A DNA stretch of 64,000 nt from Polyangium sp. 6x1. Lineage in GTDB: Bacteria > Myxococcota_A > Polyangia > Polyangiales > Polyangiaceae. Within the stretch, counting starts at the first letter, position 1. The number at the start of each line of letters is the position of its first letter. The stretch spans positions 62,001 through 126,000 of the forward strand of contig NZ_JARZHH010000001.1 in the NCBI RefSeq assembly GCF_029946515.1, read 5' to 3'. The position numbers and the translations under genes were made by a program. This document shows, one piece after another, positions 43,467 to 52,326 of this stretch. The notes below the pieces were generated by a model. The model made no database searches and was not told the DNA's origin. It was given only the letters and a program-made list of their open reading frames with translations.

Positions 43467-46400
43467 ATGCCCCCGGCGGTCGACGCAGCCGCGACGCAGA
43501 CGGAGAGCGAGCCACTCGAGGAGGACTCGTCTGCCGCGGCTCATGAAACGGCTCTGGCGGACACCTTCCTCGCCAATCCGCCAGAGCATTCAGAGGCCGC
43601 CTCCGCGAGCGTCGACGAACCGGGACGCACCCTCGAGGATCGTTATGCCCTCGTCAGACACCTCGGCCGCGGCGCACACGGCGACGTATGGGCGGCCGAC
43701 GATCGCATCCTCGGCGAGCAGGTCGCGCTCAAGTGGATGCGCGTGGCCCATGGATCCATGCTGGCCCGTATCCGCCGCGAGATCACGACCCTGCGCATGC
43801 TGCGTTATCCCGGCGTCGTGCGGCTGATCGACGAAGGCATCGCCGATGGAAGGCCCTTCCTCGTGATGGAGCTCGTCGAAGGCCGGCCTTTCCCGGGCGC
43901 GGAGAAGCCGCCCGGGACGCCTCGCCGCATGCCATGGCGAACCCTCGCGGGTTCGGCGCTCGCGCTTCTGGAGACCCTCTCGCACGTCCACGCCGCCGGC
44001 GTCGTGCACAGGGACCTCAAGCCCGAAAATGTCCTCGTGCGTCCCGACGGGCGCCCCGTCGTGCTCGATTTCGGTATTTCACAACTGCAGGCGCCCGGCT
44101 CCGAACGGTTGACGAGCGCAGGGCAGCTCGTGGGCACGCCGCTTTATGTCGCGCCCGAGCAGATTCTCGGTCGTACGGTCGACGCACGGACGGACCTTTA
44201 TGCCATCGGCGTGATGCTTTACGAATCGCTCACGGGTCGCGTGCCCCACGAAGCGCCAGACGTGCCTTCGATGCTGCGCGCCCGCCTCATGAAGCCGGCG
44301 CTGCCTGTGGAGGAGCTCGCCCCGGAGCTGCCGGCCGTCGTGGCTCAGGTCATCGATCGATTGCTCGCGACACGCATCGAGGATCGATTCGGCTCTGCTG
44401 CAGAAGTGCTGGCAGCGCTTCGCGGCGAGTCGACGAACCCTTCCGCGAGGCTCCCGTGGCTCGGTCGTCGGACGGCCGTGCACGAAGTCGTCGAGGCCGT
44501 ACAGGCGGGGCGCTCCGTCGATATCGTGGGCCCTCGCGGGTCGGGCCGTTCGCGTTGCATGCAGGAGGCCTCCCGTGAGCTCGCGGCCCGAGGTTGGTCT
44601 GCGGCGTGGACGCGTCCCTCGCGGGCACCGCTCGGGAGTATCCTCCCATTGCTGGGAGAACCGGCCGGCGGAGCCGAGCTGCGACTCGAAGGCGCGCTCG
44701 CATGGGCAGACGACGCGCTGTCGAGGGAGCTCGGCGAGCGCGCCGTCCTGTTCGTCGATGACGCGGAGATGCTCGATCCCTGGTCCGCAAAGATCCTCGC
44801 GCGGCGGAAGGGCCCAGGCGGCGTCGTCCGCGCCGTCGTGTCGCGGCCTCCCGGGGTATCGTCCGAAGAGGTCGTGGAGGTAGCGCCGCTCGACGAGGCC
44901 GCGCTCGCGCAGCTCTTTTCTGGCCCGGACAAACTGTTTCATCTGCGGGAGGACGCTGCGCGGGCCTTGTGGGAGCGGACCGACGGGCTCCCCGCGCGAA
45001 TCGAGGCGGAGCTCCTCGCGTGGACACGCCTGGGCCTCGCTCGCCGCGACGGTCCGCTTTTCGCGGTCGATCGTGACGCCCTGAGCCGGCTCCACGCGGG
45101 GCTCGTGGTCGTTCCGAGCGCGGCAACGACGGCGAACGACCTCGACGATCCCCTGCACGTCGAGGAGACGCTGCGCTGGCTCACGCTCGCCGGTCGCCCC
45201 CTGACACTCATGCAGCTCGCGCGCGTGATGCAGTGCGCCCCGTGGCGCGTCGAGGCAGCCTGTGACGCGCTCGTTCTTCGCGGTGCCGTGAGGCGCCAGA
45301 GGCACGACGGTTTCGAGGGGCGCGGGCGCGTGGATTTCCCGTGGAATGAGTCGCAGCGCGCCGAGGCGCACCGGGCCATCGCAGCCATCCTCGAGCCCGG
45401 CGACGAGGGACGGCTCCATCACCTGCTCTCCGCGGGGCTCGCCCGGGAGGCGGCGCGAGAAGCAGCCGTCGCCGCGCGGCGATATGCGGTCGAGGGAGAC
45501 CTGGGCGCCGCGACGGCAGCACTCGCCGAAGGCCTCCGGGCTGCGCGCGAACAGGGCGCCACGCCCGAAGAAGCGGAGATCCTGGCCACATGGTCGAAGA
45601 GCGCCTTTGCGCAGTACACACCACGCGCGCTCGATCGGGTCCTCTACGAGCTCACGCGCGCTCGAGCTCGCGGCGCTGAGCTCTGTCGGCTCGAATCTCT
45701 GCTCCGCGCGGGGCTCGCTGCGCCGGGGGCAGGCGGGCTCAATGCCCTCGAAATGGCTGACGACATCGAACCATTTCAGGATCCGGAGCTCGAGCGGCGA
45801 CGGCATCGAATACGCATCACCGCGGTGGCGGCCCGCGCGTCGGCTTCCCTCCTCGCGGTGGTGCTCGAGGAGGTCGAGGCCTGGGCGGAACAGAGCGGCC
45901 ATCCGCTCGCCCAGCTCAGCTTGGTCGAGGGGCGCGCGCTCCAGCGATACCACGAGGGCCGTTTCCAGGAAGCGGCGGCGCTCCATGCGCAGGCCGCGAC
46001 GCTCGAGCCGTGGAAGACGGGGCGCATCTCGCTCACGCTCAACAGCGCTTCGGCATTGCTGGAAGCGTTCCGCCACGCCGAGGCTGCCGAGCGCGCCGCG
46101 GAGGCGCGGGCGCTCGCGGCGCAATGCCGGAACCCCTACTGGGAGGGGCGCGCCGAATGGTTGATTCGCGCGGCGCGATATCGAATGGGAGAGCTGGAGG
46201 GCCCCGATCTCGAGTTCGTCGATGCCGTCGCCCGGGTCGGCGCGCTGGACCTGGAAGCGCTGGTTTGCCTGAACGAGGCAGCAGCAGCCATGCGCGCGGG
46301 GATGCTGGCCGACGGCGCGGCGCTCGCGGGGCGGGCAGCCTCGGTATGGCATGGGCTGGGACGGTCTTTCGCGACGATGCTGGCCCGCGCGCTCGCCATC

Positions 46401-46691
46401 GCCTGTGGCGCAACCCCGGACGCGGGAGAAGTGGAGACCCTCGCGGAGCGGGCGGTGGCTTGCAAGGTCCCTGGCCTCGGGATTCAGGCGCTTGGCCTCC
46501 TGGGTCGCGTTTTTCCTGAAATGAAAGGTCGACGGAAGGATGCCATCGCGGGGCTCGTGCGGGAGATCCCGAAGACGAACTGGGACCGGTGGATGGATGT
46601 GCTCTCCGTGAACGAGTCGCTGGAGGGAGTCGTCGACAGGCCGGAAGAGATGCTCAGTGACGACGACGGGAACGACCGCAGGCCGACGTGA
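43467..46691 (+). CDS. Ser/Thr kinase - ATPase - TPR protein (PknK/AcoK-like)
   Basis: 1074 residues from ATG at 43467. The acidic N-terminal 50 residues precede a complete kinase (about 60-325): RGAHGDVW loop, Lys89, HRDLKPEN (181-188), DFG (201-203), APEQ. An AAA/STAND-like ATPase follows, with P-loop GPRGSGRS (about 354-361), Walker B AVLFVDDAEMLD (about 425), then a winged-helix part (LAGRPLTLMQLARVMQCAPW). The last 400 residues are TPR-like helices. The order kinase-ATPase-TPR matches AcoK/PknK-type kinases that sense signals through the repeats. It starts 45 bp after the 42769 gene and may be read from P5. Confidence 0.91.
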   Translation: MPPAVDAAATQTESEPLEEDSSAAAHETALADTFLANPPEHSEAASASVDEPGRTLEDRYALVRHLGRGAHGDVWAADDRILGEQVALKWMRVAHGSMLARIRREITTLRMLRYPGVVRLIDEGIADGRPFLVMELVEGRPFPGAEKPPGTPRRMPWRTLAGSALALLETLSHVHAAGVVHRDLKPENVLVRPDGRPVVLDFGISQLQAPGSERLTSAGQLVGTPLYVAPEQILGRTVDARTDLYAIGVMLYESLTGRVPHEAPDVPSMLRARLMKPALPVEELAPELPAVVAQVIDRLLATRIEDRFGSAAEVLAALRGESTNPSARLPWLGRRTAVHEVVEAVQAGRSVDIVGPRGSGRSRCMQEASRELAARGWSAAWTRPSRAPLGSILPLLGEPAGGAELRLEGALAWADDALSRELGERAVLFVDDAEMLDPWSAKILARRKGPGGVVRAVVSRPPGVSSEEVVEVAPLDEAALAQLFSGPDKLFHLREDAARALWERTDGLPARIEAELLAWTRLGLARRDGPLFAVDRDALSRLHAGLVVVPSAATTANDLDDPLHVEETLRWLTLAGRPLTLMQLARVMQCAPWRVEAACDALVLRGAVRRQRHDGFEGRGRVDFPWNESQRAEAHRAIAAILEPGDEGRLHHLLSAGLAREAAREAAVAARRYAVEGDLGAATAALAEGLRAAREQGATPEEAEILATWSKSAFAQYTPRALDRVLYELTRARARGAELCRLESLLRAGLAAPGAGGLNALEMADDIEPFQDPELERRRHRIRITAVAARASASLLAVVLEEVEAWAEQSGHPLAQLSLVEGRALQRYHEGRFQEAAALHAQAATLEPWKTGRISLTLNSASALLEAFRHAEAAERAAEARALAAQCRNPYWEGRAEWLIRAARYRMGELEGPDLEFVDAVARVGALDLEALVCLNEAAAAMRAGMLADGAALAGRAASVWHGLGRSFATMLARALAIACGATPDAGEVETLAERAVACKVPGLGIQALGLLGRVFPEMKGRRKDAIAGLVREIPKTNWDRWMDVLSVNESLEGVVDRPEEMLSDDDGNDRRPT

Positions 46692-46933
46692 GATGCTGGA
46701 CGACGAGGGCGACCGACGTTTTTTGCCACAACCGGGTCGCTCAGCGTCGTTTCCCATCGCGTCCCGTCCAGTCTTGCTCGCACCCTCCCTATCGCAGAAG
46801 CGCCTTCGATCAGCCTGTTTTCCATGCGGTCTTCAGAACGCAGGCTCGGCGTTGCTCTGCCTATTTCCAACGGGGCGCTCTCGCTTGCCATGAGGTAGGC
46901 TGCCGCCGTGCTCAGACTGCTCGGAGGACTTTG

Positions 46934-48769
46934 ATGCGTGACGACCCGGCTCCGATCCCCGAAGTCCTCGAGGCGGCGAGCGCTCCGGACGAGCGCAAGC
47001 ACCTCGGCCGCCGCGTGCGGGGCATGGCGTGGTTCGCCGGCGCGGTGCTCCTCGGGCTCACGGCCCGCAGCGTGCACCTGCAAGTCGTGCACGGCGCAGA
47101 GCACGCGCGCCGCCTCGAAGCCGCCAGCGTGAAACGAGTGCGCCTCGCGCCGAGCCGCGGGGTGATCCGCGACGCGCGCGGCCGCGTCGTCGCCGAGGAT
47201 CGCGTCGCCGTCGACGCCTACGTCGTCCCCGATCGGATGCTCGACCGACCCGAGGAGAAGGTGCCCCGCCTCGCCGCCGCGCTCGGCCTCAGCGATGACG
47301 AGCGCAGCCGCCTCCGCCAGAAGCTCGACGCCGTGCCCGCTGCGAAGCGCGGTCAGTTCCTCCTCGTGCGCCGCGACGTCCATCCCGAGCGACTTCAGGC
47401 GATCCGCGACGACCGCGCGCTCTCCTGGATCAAGCTCGTCGAACGCGCGGGGCGACACTACCCGTTCGGCTCTCTCGGCGCACACGCCGTCGGGTACATG
47501 AACGAGGTATCGCCGGCCGACATCGCGAAAGATCCAGGCAAACGGCCGGGGGATCGCGTCGGCCGCACCGGCGTCGAGCGCGCGCGAGATCGCACCTTGC
47601 GCGGCTCCCCGGGCCACGCGTTCGTGGCCGCGTCGCGGCGGATCGTAAGCCCGGTGGCGCCCACGGGCGAGGCGCCGCGCGCCGGGCACGACGTGACGCT
47701 GACGCTCGACATGGAGCTCGAACGCGCGCTCGACGAGTCGTTCACTCGTCACGAGCAGCGCAAAGGCGCCGCGGTGCTGATCGACGTGCACACCGGCCAC
47801 GTGCTCGCGATCACGTCACGCCCCGCGTTCGATCCCAACCTGCTCGATCGCGGCGTGGCCGTCCCCGCGGCGGGCTCCGAGCTCGACCGGGCGCTTCTGC
47901 AGACCGAGCCGCCGGGCTCGACCCTCAAGCCCTTCACGGCGCTGGCGGCGCTCGCCTCGGATCGCGCCGCTGCCGAGCATCCGGTCGAGTGCAAGGGCTT
48001 TTACCCCCTCGGGCTCCGGTTGTTCCGCTGCACGCACACCCACGGTCGGGTCGATCTCGATCACGCCCTCGCCGAGAACTGTAACGTGTGGCTCTACGAT
48101 CAAGCCGCGCGCCTCGGGCTCGACGCCATCGTCGGCAAGGCCAAGCAATTCGGCCTCGGCGCGCCCACCGGCATCGAGATGGGCCGAGAGCTCGCCGGGC
48201 TCGTCCCGACACGCGCCTGGTTCGAGCGCGCCGATCCGGGCCCCTTTCGCGCGGGCCACAGCCTCAACGCCGCGGTCGGGATGGGCGTCGTGCGGGTGAC
48301 GCCGATCCAGCTCGCGGTGGCCTACGCGGCGCTCGCCAACGGCGGCACCGTGCGCACGCCGCAGATCGTCGTGAGCGACGTGCCCGCGCCCGCGCGGCAG
48401 GTGGACGTTCCAGCCGCGGATCTCGCGCGGGTCCGCGCCGCGCTGCGCGCCCGTGCGAGCGAGCTGGGCGGGTTGCAAGCCAGCGTGGCCGGCACTCCAG
48501 GCGCGTCCGACTCGCGCGAGCTCTTCCTGATGCCCACGGCCTACATCAAAGCGGAGGACGCTCCACCGGACGACGAGCCGCCCGCGCGCCCCATCCGCAT
48601 GCCGGAGACGAACGGCTGGTTCGCGGGCTTCGCGCCTGCGGACGCCCCCGAGGTGGCCATCGTCGTCCTCGTCCAGGGCCGGTCCTTCGCGGATCACCGC
48701 GTCGCGACCGCCATCGCGGACGACACGCTGCGCGCCTACTTCGCCGGCAAGGAACGAGGCTCCCGATGA
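46934..48769 (+). CDS. PBP2-like transpeptidase homologue with altered active-site motifs
   Basis: 611 residues, GGAGG before the ATG. One N-terminal transmembrane segment (about 28-48), then a PBP dimerisation domain (RLAPSRGVIRDARGRVVAED, GDRVGRTGVERARDRTLRGS) and a transpeptidase domain from about 255. The nucleophile motif is intact (S329-T-L-K332 in PPGSTLKPF). The second motif reads N-C-N (382-384), where class B PBPs have SxN or SCD. The KTG(T) motif reads T-P-G-A (521-524) followed by a 34-residue insertion. Canonical PBPs need KTG, so enzymatic activity is doubtful. It overlaps the RodA-like gene by ATGA, as mrdA and rodA do elsewhere. Confidence 0.88.
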   Translation: MRDDPAPIPEVLEAASAPDERKHLGRRVRGMAWFAGAVLLGLTARSVHLQVVHGAEHARRLEAASVKRVRLAPSRGVIRDARGRVVAEDRVAVDAYVVPDRMLDRPEEKVPRLAAALGLSDDERSRLRQKLDAVPAAKRGQFLLVRRDVHPERLQAIRDDRALSWIKLVERAGRHYPFGSLGAHAVGYMNEVSPADIAKDPGKRPGDRVGRTGVERARDRTLRGSPGHAFVAASRRIVSPVAPTGEAPRAGHDVTLTLDMELERALDESFTRHEQRKGAAVLIDVHTGHVLAITSRPAFDPNLLDRGVAVPAAGSELDRALLQTEPPGSTLKPFTALAALASDRAAAEHPVECKGFYPLGLRLFRCTHTHGRVDLDHALAENCNVWLYDQAARLGLDAIVGKAKQFGLGAPTGIEMGRELAGLVPTRAWFERADPGPFRAGHSLNAAVGMGVVRVTPIQLAVAYAALANGGTVRTPQIVVSDVPAPARQVDVPAADLARVRAALRARASELGGLQASVAGTPGASDSRELFLMPTAYIKAEDAPPDDEPPARPIRMPETNGWFAGFAPADAPEVAIVVLVQGRSFADHRVATAIADDTLRAYFAGKERGSR

Positions 48770-49845
48770 TCCGCGCCGTGCGAAACCGTCCCCTCCTCGT
48801 CGTGGTCGGCGCCGCCGTCGCGCTCGCCGCCATCGGGCTCGCGACGGTGCGCTCGGCGGGGCTCGCCCTCCCCGAGCAAAGCCCACTTTGGCCCCGGCAG
48901 CTCGCGTGGCTCCTCGTCGGTTCGGCCGCGGCGCTCCTCGTTGCGCGCGCGGATCTCCGCCGGCTCCAGGACCGCCGAGCGCTGCTGATTCACGGCGCGC
49001 TGATCCTCGCCACCCTCGCCACCTTCGCCGCGTCGGGGGTCAACGACGCGCACCGCTGGTTGCACCTCGGGCGCCTCAACGTGCAGCCGTCCGAGCCCCT
49101 CAAGCTCGGCCTCGTGCTCGCGCTCGCGAGCTGCTTTTCCCGTCCTGCCCGAGGCCCGCGACCGCTCCGCGATCTCGCGCTCCCCGTGGGGCTCCTCGCC
49201 TGCACGCTGATCCCCGTGCTGCTCCAGCCGGATCTCGGGACCGCGGTGGCGCTCGCGCTCGTCGCCGCGTCGGCTCTCGCGCTCGAGCGCTTCTCGCGCG
49301 GCGCTCGGGCCTCGCTCGCGATCGGCGTGATCGGCAGCCTCGCGACCGTGTGGTTCACGCTGCACGACTACCAGCGCGCGCGCCTCGCCGCGTTCGTTCA
49401 CGGCGCGGATCCGCAGACCGCCGGCTACCAGAGCGACCACGCGTTGCGGCTCGTCGGGGCCGGGCGCCTCCTCGGCGGAAGCCCCTTCGCGGGGAGCGAG
49501 CCTTACCCGCTGCCCGAGGCCCACGGCGACTTCGCCTTCGCGGTATGGGCGCACGAGCACGGCTTCGCCGGCACGGCGCTGGTGCTCGGGCTCTATCTCG
49601 CGCTGGTGCTCGCGGCGCTGCAGATCGCCGCGGTCGCGCGCGACCGCTTCGAGGCCCGCATCGCCGTGGGCGTCGCGGCGCTCTTCTTCTGGCAAGCGAC
49701 GATCAACATCGGCATGGTGATGGGCCTGCTCCCCGTCGTGGGCGTCACGCTGCCGCTGATTTCGTACGGCGGATCGAGCGCGCTCACGTGCCTCGTGGGC
49801 GTCGGGCTGCTCGCGAGCGTGGCCCGGCGGCCTACCGCGGCATAA
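48766..49845 (+). CDS. rodA: RodA/FtsW-family (SEDS) peptidoglycan polymerase
   Basis: 359 residues, close to RodA length. Eight to ten transmembrane segments; diagnostic motifs are HRWLHLGRLNVQPSEPLKLG (about 97-116), LLQPDLGTAVAL (about 148-159) and the closing GVTLPLISYGGSSALTCLV. The second motif's Asp of DLGTA and the QPSE are kept, so glycosyltransferase activity is plausible. It is coupled to the PBP2-like gene (ATGA), the usual partner that makes the crosslinks; here the partner looks defective. A chromosomal paralogue presumably serves cell elongation, and this pair may have a special role (inference). Confidence 0.9.
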   Translation: MIRAVRNRPLLVVVGAAVALAAIGLATVRSAGLALPEQSPLWPRQLAWLLVGSAAALLVARADLRRLQDRRALLIHGALILATLATFAASGVNDAHRWLHLGRLNVQPSEPLKLGLVLALASCFSRPARGPRPLRDLALPVGLLACTLIPVLLQPDLGTAVALALVAASALALERFSRGARASLAIGVIGSLATVWFTLHDYQRARLAAFVHGADPQTAGYQSDHALRLVGAGRLLGGSPFAGSEPYPLPEAHGDFAFAVWAHEHGFAGTALVLGLYLALVLAALQIAAVARDRFEARIAVGVAALFFWQATINIGMVMGLLPVVGVTLPLISYGGSSALTCLVGVGLLASVARRPTAA

Positions 49846-50013
49846 CCACGGCGTACCGAGCCTCGCCAATACGGAGCCCGCCGCACCTGGTTCAGCGCGG
49901 CGTCCGTTCCGTTCGACATGACGGTCTTGCCCGCTAGGTCGTCCGTCGGTTTCGGGGCGCACGCCTCTTTCATGCCCTTCCTTTCGCCACCCTGGTAAGG
50001 TCGCCGAAACGCC

Positions 50014-52224
50014 ATGAATCGAACGCGGAAGACGGCGCGCGGATGTATTGCAATCACAGCGGCAGTCCTCACGTGCGCCTGCGGGTCCGAGCCCGCGCCG
50101 CCCCCGCGCCGGGCCGAGCCCGCGCCGCCCGCGACGCGGGCCGAGCCGCCTCGGGCGCCCTTGGCCTACCCCGCGGCGCACAAGGGTGATGTCGTCGAGA
50201 CGCTCCACGGCGTGCCCGTCGCCGACCCTCATCGCTGGCTCGAGGACCTGAGCTCGGCCGAGACGCGCGCGTTCATCGAGGCAGAAAACGCGTTCACGCG
50301 CCGCTGGTTCGAGGGCGTGCCGGAGCGCGAGCGCCTCGGCCCGAAGGTCGCCGCCGCGGCGAACGTCGAGCGCATCTCCGCGCCGCAGCACAAGGGCAAG
50401 CACTGGTTTTTCCTGCGTAACAACGGCCGGCAAGATCAGCTCGTGCTCCACGTCGCCGACGCGCCCACGGCCGAAGGTCGTCCGCTCGTCGACTGGAACC
50501 AGATCTCGCCCGACGGCAAGCTCGCCTTCGCGGGTTTCTCGGTGAGCCCGCGCGGCACCTACGTCGCCTATGGCCTGTCGCAGGGCGGCTCCGATTGGGT
50601 CGAGTGGCGGGTGCGCGAGGTGGCCACCGGGCGCGACCTGCCCGACCGCGTCGAGTGGACCAAGTATTACGGGCCCACCTGGGCCGGCGACGAGAAAGCA
50701 TTCTACTACAGCGGCTTCCCGAAACCGCCGAGCGGCCAGGAGCTCGCGGCCAAGGACCTCGGCTGCGCGGTACGCGTGCACCGGATCGGCGCTCCTGCCG
50801 GCCCCGATCCGGTCGTCTACGAGCGCCCGGAGCACCCCACCTGGCAATACGCTCCGGAGGTCACCGAAGACGGCCGATACCTGGTGATCACCACCGGCGA
50901 CGGGCAGGTGGGCGACCGGGGCGTCGAGGAGGTGCACGCCATCGACCTCACGGCCAAGTCGGCGAAGCCGGTGCCGCTCGCCGAGGGGTTCGACGCCGAG
51001 TATCTGTACGTGACGAGCGAAGGCGCGACGTTTTACCTGGAGACCTCGAGCGAAGCGCCGCATGGGAGGGTCATCGCCGTGGACCTCCGCGATCCGGCGC
51101 GGCCCGTGCGCAAGACGATCGTGTCCCAGGGGAAGGCGGTGATCAGCAGCGTCGCGCGCGCGGGCGACCGCCTGCTCGTCGCGACGCACGTCGACATGTC
51201 ATCGCGCCTGCACGCCTACGGGCTCGACGGGCGGGACGCGGGCGAGATCGCGCTGCCGGGGGTTGGCAAGGTGTACCCCGTCGGAGGCGGACGCGCCGAG
51301 CGCGCGGCGTTCTACGTCTACACGAGCTTTGACGCGCCGGCGACGACCTACCGCCTCGATCTCGCGACCGGCCGCAGCGAGGTGTGGCAACGCCCCAAGG
51401 CCGCGCTCGACCTCTCCGCCTACGAGACCCGACAGGTCTTTTATACGAGCAAGGACGGCACGCCCGTGCCGATGTTGCTCGTCCATGCAAAGGGGCTCGC
51501 CACGGACGGCAACAACCCGACCTACCTCACCGGTTACGGCGGCCGCGGGGTGTCGATGGCGCCCCATTACAATGCGGAGTACGCATTCTGGTTGAGCGTC
51601 GGGGGCGTTGTGGCCATCCCCGGATTGCGCGGCGGCAGCGAGTATGGCGAGGGTTGGGCGCTGGTGGCCGAGAAGACGCGCAAGCAGGTCACCTTCGACG
51701 ACTTCATCGCGGCGGCCGAGTGGCTGGTCGCGGAGAAGATCACCTCGCCGCGCAAGCTCGCCATCAGCGGCGCCTCGAACGGCGGCCTGCTCGTCGCGGC
51801 GGCGATGACGCAGCGGCCCGACCTCTTCGGCGCCGTCGTCGTCGAGGTGGGGGTGCTCGACATGCTGCGCTTCCACCTCGTCGGCCAGGGCGAGGGCTGG
51901 ACGGGCGTCTACGGCTCGCCCACCGTGCCCGAGGAGTTCCGAGCGCTGCTCGCCTATTCGCCCGTGCACAACGTCAAGCCTGGGACGAACTACCCGCCGA
52001 CGCTCGTCGTCACCGGCGAGAACGACACGCGCGTGGTCCCCTGGCATTCGTACAAATTCGTGGCCGCCCTGCAGGCCGCGCAGGCGGGGCCGGGGCCGAT
52101 CCTGTTGAACCTGCAGACGACATCCGGCCACGCCGGCGGCACCACACTCTCGGCGAAGCTCCGCGGCCGGATCGACAAGTACGGGTTCATCATGAAGGCC
52201 CTCGGCATGACATTGCCGCCCTGA
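50014..52224 (+). CDS. Prolyl oligopeptidase (S9A) lipoprotein
   Basis: 736 residues, near the 700-730 usual for the family. Signal MNRTRKTARGCIAITAAVLT ends in a CAC lipobox (Cys22 or 24). Next comes a Pro/Ala linker, the N-terminal cap helix (YPAAHKGDVVETLHGVPVAD, PHRWLEDLSS), a seven-bladed propeller (about 110-440) and the hydrolase domain. The catalytic triad is visible: Ser588 in ISGASNGGLL, Asp671 in TGENDTRV, His706 in TSGHAGG. It cleaves short Pro-containing peptides, here probably in the periplasm or at the surface. It stands alone, convergent with the RHS lipoprotein. Confidence 0.94.
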   Translation: MNRTRKTARGCIAITAAVLTCACGSEPAPPPRRAEPAPPATRAEPPRAPLAYPAAHKGDVVETLHGVPVADPHRWLEDLSSAETRAFIEAENAFTRRWFEGVPERERLGPKVAAAANVERISAPQHKGKHWFFLRNNGRQDQLVLHVADAPTAEGRPLVDWNQISPDGKLAFAGFSVSPRGTYVAYGLSQGGSDWVEWRVREVATGRDLPDRVEWTKYYGPTWAGDEKAFYYSGFPKPPSGQELAAKDLGCAVRVHRIGAPAGPDPVVYERPEHPTWQYAPEVTEDGRYLVITTGDGQVGDRGVEEVHAIDLTAKSAKPVPLAEGFDAEYLYVTSEGATFYLETSSEAPHGRVIAVDLRDPARPVRKTIVSQGKAVISSVARAGDRLLVATHVDMSSRLHAYGLDGRDAGEIALPGVGKVYPVGGGRAERAAFYVYTSFDAPATTYRLDLATGRSEVWQRPKAALDLSAYETRQVFYTSKDGTPVPMLLVHAKGLATDGNNPTYLTGYGGRGVSMAPHYNAEYAFWLSVGGVVAIPGLRGGSEYGEGWALVAEKTRKQVTFDDFIAAAEWLVAEKITSPRKLAISGASNGGLLVAAAMTQRPDLFGAVVVEVGVLDMLRFHLVGQGEGWTGVYGSPTVPEEFRALLAYSPVHNVKPGTNYPPTLVVTGENDTRVVPWHSYKFVAALQAAQAGPGPILLNLQTTSGHAGGTTLSAKLRGRIDKYGFIMKALGMTLPP

Positions 52225-52282
52225 AGGTCCGCGGCATCAGACTACTGCGAGCCGGCATGCCGTTCGCCGATGAAGCCTCGAT

Positions 52283-52321
52283 GAAGGCGCCGGGCGGCGA
52301 CAGGAAGCCGCCCGGCGCTTC
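52283..52321. terminator. Bidirectional hairpin between convergent genes
   Basis: GAAGGCGCCGGGCGGC and GCCGCCCGGCGCTTC pair almost perfectly around an 8-nt loop, between the stop codons of the peptidase and the RHS genes. No clear T-run, but position and strength suggest a shared terminator. Confidence 0.65.
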
Positions 52322-52326
52322 AGGGA

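Noticed and set aside
44079..46757. 892-codon minus-strand frame over the kinase-ATPase-TPR gene
   Set aside because: Same reasoning; the plus-strand protein has all kinase and P-loop motifs.
48736..51189. 817-codon minus-strand frame across the RodA and peptidase genes
   Set aside because: Charged low-complexity product spanning two well-supported genes on the other strand.
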